Source: Symsagittifera roscoffensis
Taxonomy: Eukaryota; Xenacoelomorpha; Acoela; Convolutidae
DNA: 64,000 nt
NCBI RefSeq assembly: GCF_963678635.1
Contig: NC_087068.1
Span: forward strand, 48,379,724 to 48,443,723
Direction: 5' to 3'
In this document: positions 55,191-64,000 of the stretch, piece after piece
Position numbering within the stretch: position 1 is the stretch's first letter
Layout: each line of letters begins with the position of its first letter
Notes under the pieces: generated by a model
What the model was told of the DNA's origin: nothing
What the model saw: only the letters and a program-made list of their open reading frames with translations
Databases searched by the model: none
Program-made: the position numbers and the translations under genes

Positions 55191-58100
55191 TATGAGCGAT
55201 CTAATACAATTAACTTCTACAGTGGCTAGTGTCAGCCCCGCTAAAATTTTCACCGATGACTGTTTGGAGATTCCGTGGTTCGTACCTGCAACAGCTAACA
55301 CAAACGTCAAATACCGTCCATCCTCTCAGTCTTACGCTCCTCCAAAACCATTCAATGTCGAACATTACACTGAGAACAAATTACCGTCTACAAGATCTAA
55401 TGTTCAAAACCTACCTCAGCTGCATTTACTTTCAAGCATGGCCCCCGCAACGTCAATCAGATTTCGTTCCATACCCGATCTCGATAACCGCTCTTTATCC
55501 TCATCAAGGTATTGGTGAAACATATCCCATCTTCCCTTTCTTTCAAATGTCTGTCCCTCGAGTTCCGCCAACACGAACTGATCACCTAGAAAAAAAATTT
55601 GGTCAAAATCAGATGGTTAAAACAGCACATATCGAGACACTGAATACTTTTTAGCCGTTAAAATGCACAAGTCCCCATGCATCATCAATTTTGAATCAAT
55701 CGAGTAAAACCTTAAACGTCTTTTTTAGGTCCGTGTCTTACTTACTCTCACGATTGAAAGTTTATCTATGCTGAGCAGGGCTCTCTGAAAATTACCACTG
55801 AACATGAAAGGGTCTTAGATGATGTACATGGTCAAAAGAAAATCTCTACTTCGTTTCAACAAATGATTGAATGAAAAACACAGAAACAAACAAACGCCTC
55901 AAATAAACGCTCCTAAAGTCCCCAAATCCAAAGATTCAGATTGTGGCAATGGATTAAAAGCAACCACGAAAAATTTAGATCTAATCAGTACACATCGACT
56001 TTGGCTAAAACGCAAGCTCATCAATATCCTCATTGTAGATGTTGAAGAGGCCGGTAAAATCTTTGGAGTTACAAAATTTTAGGAGGGAAAATCCCAACTC
56101 AGACTGCTAAGTTTGGTGTCGAACGGAAATTTTTCTTTTTTGCTTGCAATCTGTTGAATCGCTTTGAAGTTGCCCTGGAGCTAAATACCCACTATGTGGG
56201 AGAATGGACATAAAATTTTGCTGCGCGGCGCAGAACGCGTTTTTCACCCAAAAACCACTACAAAAAGACAAAATAAAACAAATTTGATGCCTTCAAACGC
56301 TAGTAACGCACGCAAAGCTACTAACAAGTTTTCTAACGATGATTCTTCTGTAAAAAAGAAAGGACAATGCAAAATCTCGAATTGAGCGTTTCATCGGTTA
56401 CCATCACAAAAAAAAACGAAACTGTTTTGCGAAAGTGCATATGGGCTTTCACGATTGCTTTTCAAACTCTCCGGTCAGCTTTTAAATTGTCTGGATCACC
56501 GCTAGAATTGACTTTAAGTGGAAAAAAACCCAGCAGATAATTACTGCAAAACAAGTCGAAGTAACGATTGAACTAGCTATCGTAGAACTACTCCTTCAAA
56601 GTCCATTTTTTAAAATAGAGATGATATCAATGTGGGAGCGTTTTTTGTAATCTTCACTTCGCTTCAACAGTTGTAACCACATCTTGAATATTTTGATCTA
56701 ACTGTCTATAAATACTCCGAGGTAGAAAAAATACTAGAACACGGCTGTTTTATGTCATTGCTGCGGTTGATGATGCTCTTCGAATACTCGAACTGTCAAC
56801 ATATCACGACAAAGAGCGCAATTTTGTATGATTTATCTGAACTGGGAACGATACGCAAATGCCCAACAACTACTTTTCTGTTCTCGCACAGTTGAAGACA
56901 TTCGGAAAAAGGTTCGATAAAAACGCCAATTTAAAATATCGCTATATTAAGACCAAGCTAAGTAAAGGATTCATTCTTCTTGTTGATCCACTTGATCCAC
57001 ATGAAAGGCACAGCCTAAGAATGGTTTTTAGCTCGTCATCTAGTAATAAATACATATAAAACCGAAACAGTGAGACGGGCATCGAATGGTTATCATCTGC
57101 TACAAAATTTAACTCGAATTCTCCCAAAACTTAAGTATGCGGTTTCCACTGACATAGAAGAAATTTTCTTGCAATTATGTGCAGTACCAATTGCCAACAT
57201 TTTTTGCGTTTTTTTACGAGGAGATTTCTTAGTGCATGTGAATGTTTTTCAGCACGCCAGGCACATGTTCACTGTTAGAGATTCTCCTACATGTGCTAAT
57301 TTTGCACTCAATCAAACCGCCCCGGTACTCGCGAAACATATTCCCAAAAAACTATTATTTTAATGTTTTCCTGGGTTAATTAGCCGACTTTAAAGATGCT
57401 ACTCAGTTCAGTTCCAACATTGTACAGTTTTTGAGTCTATTAGGACATAAATTAGCTATGGTCATCAGCAATGCTGTAGAATTGCTAGCTATAATAAACC
57501 CTGGTGCTAGCAAAGTCGAGCCGGCTTAAGACATTGCCGCTCTCTTGAAAAATTGACACATGTTTTTGAACTGATATGGGCTCATGAAATCGACATTTTG
57601 GAGCTAATGAAAGATTATGAAATCCTTTAGGCAACGCACTGTCTTCAGTTTTGTTTCTCCTGTTTTTGACCCCACAGGTCTGGTAGCTCCGTACACCGGC
57701 CGCGCGCGATTTCTGTTACAAGATGTATGGCGCATATCTGGTCACTAACGGAGCGAATTTTTGCCTGATGATGTTTTCTTGACTGGTATAGTGGAGGGCT
57801 ACCAGTTAGCTTTTGTTTTAAATCAAGCCAGAACCGCTCACAAGAAAATGCTCTCGAGACTAAAGCAGTAAGAACAAGCATTACTCCTAACTCGGACAGC
57901 ACAACCGTTATTCGATGGATGAATTGAGCAATCAAACTTCCAGTTTTCGTTGTAAATCACATCTTCAAAGTCTTGAAACCACCACATTTATTGAAGGGTT
58001 TCAAGCTTTGAGCAATGATAATCCACCCGATACTGGAACTCGTGGTATTGCTGCGGATGCATTGAAAGATAGCAACAAGGCCAAGGATTGGTTTTTAACT

Positions 58101-58700
58101 GATCGGCTTTTCAAACCAGTTTAGAGGTTACCGAAGGAGTTCATCTGATAAGAAACAATTACGATCTCAACGATGGAAGGGAAGACTCCTCAATTTTTTC
58201 TCGGAAAATTTAAAGAGCCAGTATTCATTTTGAAAAGTTTAGCTTCTCTCCAAAACTTCAGCGTACAACCGTCTTTCGGTAATCTTGCATAACCGTCTTT
58301 TTCTTGTCCTCCTGCGCCCAACGTTTCTTTTTATGCCGCATAGCGATCATTGTATTGATAATATTCGGACAGTTATACATTTTGAGTATAACTTGAGGTG
58401 TAACTGCTCTCTTGGGGCTCCATGCAGCCCTCCGTTCAATCGAACATTGTTGTTTTTGCATTGAACACATAAAGCAAAACTAGTCATGTCAAGGATGACA
58501 GATTTACCAAATAAAATTGAAACTCTCGGTAACCACCATATAACAATTATGAAACAGACGACTTCGGTCCTTTGTTTGCTAAGACCAGCCAAAACTCCGA
58601 AAGAAGTTAGCACTTCCTAATTACGTGCATGACTTCACAAACGGTCCATATCGAATTTGTACCGCCAATGGATACAAACAACTGCGTCATAGGACCTGCA
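55190..58700 (+). pseudogene. Decayed BEL/Pao-type LTR retrotransposon, pol region
   Basis: Plus-strand fragments in shifting frames match BEL/Pao pol. A pre-RT piece (LAQLKTFGKRFDKNANLKYR) is near 56880-56940. RT pieces (AVSTDIEEIFLQL, then ARHMFTVRDSPTCANFALNQ) are near 57140-57320. A connection piece (DPTGLVAPYTGRARFLLQDVW) is near 57670-57730, and an RNase H-side piece (NPPDTGTRGIAADALKDSN) near 58030-58080. Stops and frameshifts separate them, so it is dead. Upstream ORFs at about 55190-55650 may be gag or protease remnants. I found no LTRs by eye, so the limits are approximate. Confidence 0.7.
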
Positions 58701-60042
58701 ACTTTTATTGCTAGACCTGGAATGCGCACAGTTATCTAGTCCGATGGATAAAGAATGCATCGAGAAATTAATAAAGAATGCACTGGCGCTAGTGTTTACA
58801 AAGGAAAAATGAAGAATTTCAATCTACCCAGGTCACCAAACGGAGGTGGCGTTTGGAAAAAGTTACTCCATTGTACGAAAAGTGTTTTCTACTCAATCAT
58901 AGCCTGTAGAAAGCTAACAAACGAGATCCTCAAACACACGTTTCACTTTGTAGAGCAATATTTTCACGCTTTTCTCTTAACAACATCTGTAAGTTTTGAC
59001 GCTAACGGTCTCGAAGCATTGACATTGACAAGTTTTTTTTTACTAGGAAGACGCTGCCAGTGTTTTCTGTCGCCGATTTTTGGTGAGGACTTTGATCACC
59101 GTTAACAAAATGCAAGTGCTAAATGCAATTTGGAACCGTTGGTTCAGAGAATCTGTGACACTGAACAAACTTATTAGGTGGCACAATTCATCGGAGTGTA
59201 GTTTAAAGACTAACAATCTGGTGTGGATAATAGACGATGCCAATCGCCATCGCCGTTAAACGATGGCCTCAATTACACCGTTGAATTAAGGCAAATACGA
59301 TCCGCTGTTGCACAAAATTAAACAGTATATCCGACGAACTTTATAATTCTCAGCCTTTTTCGTTCTGGCTCCGTTATAGGCAGGATGTTAGCGCGTGCTA
59401 AATTTTTCATTTTTTATTAGGGCTGTATTGATCTTTTCGTAAATAACATTTTAGGTCAATTTTTAGCAAAAAAAAAGTTTTCTAAAACTAAGAAAACTTT
59501 AAAATATTGTTACCCTGACTTCAACTTTTTAAGGTCTAGTTTCGGTTTTTATTCAAAAGCTTTTAATTGACGATTTCGTTAAATTGTTTATGTTCACAGC
59601 CAATTTCTGCCGAGTGTTTAGAAAATGGGTGCTCAAGAATTATTCATATAAGGTATCACATGATGTACAGCTTTGTTCAATTTATGTTCTCAAAATTGTT
59701 GGACTTGAAAATTGCTCAAAATTATCATCAGGAAGACAAACATGGCCTGCCGTAAGAGTTGAGAATACTAAAATTTCAAGTTGTTTTTGCCCGATTTCTT
59801 TCTTTTGTTTCTTTTGTTCAGATTAAAATTTAATAATTTCAGGAAAATCCTCTCAGGATTCTTAATTTCTAAACAATTGATGGCAATTAAAGCACAAATA
59901 ATTTGCGAATCAAATTGGAGAATTTTTGAAGAATATTCGAAGTGTTTCTGCTTGGATTTGTTTCCCATTTAGTCGATTTTTGACTTTTTGACTAGGATTT
60001 TTGACATCTGAAAACTAACTTTTTTGTTAATGAGCGCGCGTA
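58701..60042. other. No gene seen
   Basis: May include more of the decayed BEL/Pao element up to about 59300. No integrase motif was recognised. The rest is AT-rich with chance ORFs only. Confidence 0.4.
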
Positions 60043-60050
60043 CAAATCAG

Positions 60051-60260
60051 GGCTCTTTTCCAGTTTCCCCCTTTCAAAATACCGAATTTTTTGTTTGTTT
60101 CACGTGTTATTACGGCTAAATGCGTGATGTTACGCTGTCCAGTATGAAGAACAAATCTGTTCTCAGTTGTCGATTTGTTCACCACGCCAAATATCATTGC
60201 ATTATGACAACCTTAATTTTCAAATTAGAATTTAAAGGTATAGGGAACTGGAAAAGAGCC
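60051..60260. mobile_element. Short MITE, GGCTCTTTTCC ends, perfect 8-bp duplication
   Basis: Terminal inverted repeats GGCTCTTTTCCAGTT and AACTGGAAAAGAGCC are flanked by CAAATCAG on both sides (60043-60050, 60261-60268). 210 bp, non-coding. Same terminal family as 21216-21419 and 60926-61128, with an interior of a different subtype. Confidence 0.9.
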
Positions 60261-60925
60261 CAAATCAGCTCATAGCCGATTGGCATTTTTCACACCTCCA
60301 GAAAATTTTGAAAACAGCCAAAGGTAATTTTTTCCTATTTGATTTTAGCTTGAAATTTAACTAATTCCACGCATAAAAATTCCGCATTTCGTCAAAGCTT
60401 AACGTATAAACACTACAATGATTGAGTGAACTTGGTTGAATGAAAAATTTTTATTGAAAATAGTGAGGAGCATACATTGAGTAGTAAACATTAATATACG
60501 GGAGTCGTAAACATTAATAAACATTTACGAGAGGGTACCTAAAGCTGAACTTGGATTTCTATAACAAATACGCACACACTATAGTATCTACAAAAGAATC
60601 TCCAAATCTATAAATAAAAGCAATATATTAGCACAGAGTTTATCAATGAGAACTTTACTTTTTGCTTTTACTGATTGATCAAAAATCTCGACCAAGTTCT
60701 TGCTTTTACTGATTGGACTTACTCTGCTTATGTTAATCTATGTAAGACAATAAAACTGGCTAATCAAGTATATCTACCTAACAAAAAGTTTCGTATAAAT
60801 TAGGAATTTTTTCCACTCCTTTCTCCCACACCTTTCCACATCACTTTCGATAATTTGTTTCTCGTTGTCACAGTGTAAAAATACTCTGCATGATGAACGA
60901 ACTAAGCTGTGTGAACAGATTTGTT

Positions 60926-61128
60926 GGCTCTTTTTCCTTCCCCCCCCCACCTCACATGAGCTTCAATATATTAGTGTAACGAGTGGTTTTACGAGGTTGA
61001 AAATGAGGACCAAATATGTTTGTCGTGGCCTTATTAGTCTATATGTAAATTTTCATAACAATCGGACAATGTGGTCAACAAATTTACATGTAAAATTTTG
61101 CAGGTGGGGGGGGAAAGGAAAAAGAGCC
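60926..61128. mobile_element. Short MITE, GGCTCTTTTTCC ends, perfect 8-bp duplication
   Basis: Terminal inverted repeats GGCTCTTTTTCCTTCCC and GGAAAGGAAAAAGAGCC are flanked by GATTTGTT on both sides (60918-60925, 61129-61136). 203 bp. The interior is the reverse complement of the copy at 21216-21419 (shared AACGAGTGGTTTTAC). Confidence 0.92.
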
Positions 61129-61963
61129 GATTTGTTTTTCATATCTTACATCGTTACATCACGCGTTTAATTGTAATAACACTTGAAAATAAATTTTGAA
61201 AGGTGAGGGAAAGGAAAATAACCAGATTACAGGTGTCTTTTTTGTACTTATTGAAATTTAGGATTTGATCCCTATAGCTTCCTTGGCTGTCTTTCTCCAG
61301 TCCAGCTATTAGGTTGAAACAAGTATGATGACAATATTATTTAAAAGAACTTTTTCTTTGTTTGCTAGCTAAACCTTTTAACTGCGGGCTTACTTTGAAT
61401 GCATAATACAAATTATACAAAAAAGTTCATATTGGTGATGAAAATATCCATAGAATCAGTTGATTGCTTTTGCCGTTTTTTTTTCCAGTCCAAATCGTAC
61501 CTTCTTTTGCTCCGGACTCAGTTTGGATTCTAATAACTCTCGGCTTTAAAATTTGACATCTTGAATTTTCTCTTTCTCGCAAACTGTTTTCGCAGTCATC
61601 TCAGAACCTTCACACTTGGCGCTGAGTAAAGTGTAGGTCAACATTGTAGAACACTCTTTGCCTTTCTCGGGCTCTGATGGTTTACAATCTTTGCACCAAA
61701 CGTTCATGTCCTTAATTGGAATTGGATATAATATCAAGCCATACGTCTCTTTTATCTCTTTTTTTTGTTTAGGTTTGTCTAATTATAATGCAAGCCTAGT
61801 TGTATAAGAACCAGGTAAATTGATCAAAATTTTTGAAAAAAAAAATACCGTGTCATTCTAGTTTAATTTTTACTTGTAAGTGCTGCCACCATCCCTTCAG
61901 AAAATTGATCTCTGACTTCTTACAAGATCACCTTTTGACACTAACTCCATACAGACATCAATT

Positions 61964-62040
61964 GGCTCTTTTCCATTCCAACTCCCAAACTGAACTATCG
62001 TTGTCATAATGTAATGAAATTGTGCATGGCAAGCAAACTA
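61964..62040 (+). mobile_element. Left fragment of the same short MITE family
   Basis: Starts GGCTCTTTTCCATTCC and continues ACTATCGTTGTCATAATGTA. The right terminal repeat is not found. It is cut by the palindromic element that starts at 62041. Confidence 0.6.
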
Positions 62041-62636
62041 CACTAGTGGACAAACTTAGCACAAATTTTAGATTTTACTCTGTAAAATACCTGTTTTTAA
62101 CGTACATTTTGGACAACATTTCCTCGAATTTCAGTAAAATTTTTACATTGATCGAGACCACATGATCAGAGCTACCATCTATGAAAGTATTAATATTTGG
62201 TTCCAATGAATTACCAATGTAATCATGGTCTGAAAACGCCAGTTTTCCTCATCTGCACTAAATTTTGCATCGTAGTGAAATCTTTCTCGATTAAGCGTGA
62301 AAAATTTGTTCATGCAACGTGAAATATTCTCAGCGAGAAAATTAAAACAATCAGTGTGAAATTTTTAAATTAAATTCAGACGTTTGTTAGTTATTGACGC
62401 GAAGTAAAAAAAATTAGTTCAGATGAGAAAAATTGGCATTTTCAGACCCTGATTACATTGGTAAGTCATTGAAAACAAATATTGATACCTTCATAGATGG
62501 AAGCTCTGATTATTTGGTCTCGGTCAATGTAAAAATTTTACTGAAATTCGAAGGAAATTTTGTCCAAATTTTACTTTGAAAACAGACATTTCATAGAGTC
62601 AAATCATGAATTTGCGCTTAATTTTGTCCTCCAGTG
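62041..62636. mobile_element. Palindromic MITE with CACTAGTGGACAAA ends
   Basis: Left end CACTAGTGGACAAACTTAGC and inverted right end CACTGGAGGACAAAATTAAG continue as imperfect arms of about 260 bp (CAGTAAAATTTTTACATTGA against its inverse near 62530). Non-coding. The target duplication is not clear. It resembles the 51394 and 52676 elements in architecture only. Confidence 0.75.
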
Positions 62637-62696
62637 CAACTATCGTGAACACATGTGTTCCACATGCATTGCATCAAAGATCACGCATATCAACTC

Positions 62697-63000
62697 TTAA
62701 AACAACTTTAAAAAATAAAAACTTTGATATGTGAGGGGAAAAGTGGAAAAAATCACAAAAGATTTTGGTTGACAGGTACATTTTTTTTTGAGGATGGAGC
62801 ACGCGCCAAAAAAAAGAAGCAATTTTTTGGTTGAAAGGTTCCAAAAAAGGACCAAAAACATCGTTCTTGTCCTCATTTCATAAAAGAAAATTGGCATTCG
62901 ACGCAGAAAATTGGGTCTAAATAGGATTTTTGAGGTGATTTGAGAGAGCTCATAAACTCAATGTGGTGGACCGAAAAAAAAACGATCACAAAATTTATGC
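62697..63000 (-). mobile_element. Diverged hAT-like MITE remnant
   Basis: Shares GCACGCGCCAAAAAA, AAAGGACCAAAAACATCG and GAGAGAGCTCATAAA-type segments with the families at 30248, 31428 and 45470, read in inverse order. Its ends are lost. Confidence 0.5.
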
Positions 63001-64000
63001 GTTTTTAACATTCACCTTTCCGAAAAAACATAGCTTGATTCGGTTTTTCTGCAATTTTATCCCATCTCACATGCAAAATGATTTAACATATTTATATATT
63101 TATTTTATTGTACCACAGTAAGCTGTGAAAATTAATTGTATGGTGGAATGATAGACAAAAAACATAATAAATACTGTATCCTAAAAATTATTTTGGCCTA
63201 AAATTGGCTAATTTTATCAAGCACTTGTGTTTGCTACTCCAAATCACATGACAATTTAAATCTCGACTACGAAGTTCAGTTGGTAGTTCAAATGAGCCAA
63301 ATGTAGGCCAATTTGATTTTTGGGACACAGTTTTCGTTATTTTCATTGGTTTTCATTTCACAATGCAATAATTTGTGACAAATTATTGAGTCTTGGGAAG
63401 CTAGAACAACTGCCCAACAGAAAGGGAATTAAGTCTTCAAAAGGTCAAAAAGCTGCCCGAGACCTGGTTTTTGGGGGTCGTGGGAAACTTAAGCACAGTC
63501 CTACATTAGATACTTGTAATAGGAACAATTAGAAAGACCATTAAGAAGTTTAAGTCTTAAGCCGGATCGTGAAAATAGATATTAAAGTGAAGTTGTTTTA
63601 GAAAAATTAGATACCTGGAAGGAGTTAGAGATTTTTTAAATTAAAATTTGATTAACACCTGTAAATATACGAAGTTGTACATAGACTAAAATTGTAAATA
63701 TAGAACATGAAGAAAAATGAGAACAACTTCATTTTCAGCCTAATGATGCCGCCTAGCCTATTGGGTCAAATTAATTTTGGGTTGAGACGCCTAAAGTTTA
63801 GAGATCTTTTCTCCATTTTTTCTTTTTTGGCTCCTTCACTCCACCCCCCCCCCCGAATGCGACAATTTACATGTAATTTTGTTGTTCACATTGTCTGATA
63901 GTTACAAAAACTGGCATGCCAACTAATTAAGCTATGACAAAAACATTTTCATTAAACCATAAAAACTATGCTTATATGAGGTGGGGAAACCAAAAAAAGA
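63001..64000. other. No gene seen; possible further MITE at the edge
   Basis: A GGCTCCTTCACTCCACCCCC stretch at 63839 resembles the GGCTC-ended MITE family, and GAGGTGGGGAAACC lies near 63980. The copy would be degenerate and may run off the window. The rest is non-coding. Confidence 0.4.

Overview
The window comes from an AT-rich invertebrate animal genome. The signs are GT-AG spliced exons of a secreted CUB/mucin-type protein, several animal-type transposon families, and long stretches with no bacterial-style genes. The species cannot be named from the sequence. Larvacean tunicates are one guess, because animals of that group are known for env-bearing Ty3/gypsy elements and for some non-GT introns; this is inference only.

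Left part (1-31 kb). A minus-strand host gene encodes tandem CUB-like modules followed by a Thr-rich mucin tract that runs off the left edge. Its exons lie at 30994-30641 (boundaries uncertain), 29542-29330, 28571-28454, 28185-27282, 27027-26835, 26394-26172 and 303-1. The last intron (26171-304, about 25.9 kb) holds the main feature of the window: an 18,909-bp LTR retrotransposon (1656-20564), also on the minus strand, and next to it a 1.2-kb 16-bp minisatellite.

The LTR element is Ty3/gypsy-like, very large and young. Its two 410-bp LTRs differ at one base and are flanked by the 4-bp duplication AAAT. In its own 5' to 3' order (decreasing coordinates) it carries: a 5' LTR with TATA-like box, perfect palindrome and AATAAA; a primer binding site; a 1.2-kb leader with twin hairpins; a small basic ORF overlapping gag; one frame for gag-protease-RT-RNase H; a single in-frame TAA; the integrase in the same frame; a 62-aa membrane ORF; a 376-codon ORF with no methionine that overlaps the env start; an 844-aa env-like glycoprotein; a 601-aa ORF of unknown function followed at once by a consensus splice donor; a 1.6-kb non-coding tail; and the 3' LTR. 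The three or four unrecognised ORFs are the most promising new biology here.

Right part (31-64 kb). I find no convincing host gene. The region is a transposon graveyard: hAT-like MITEs, a family of about 540-bp repeats, a decayed LINE (about 34.9-37.5 kb) split by a 950-bp foldback element, a nearly identical 1604-bp tandem duplication (42.2-45.4 kb), two palindromic TA-flanked Tc1/mariner-type MITEs, a short MITE family with 8-bp target duplications, and a decayed BEL/Pao retrotransposon (about 55.2-58.7 kb).
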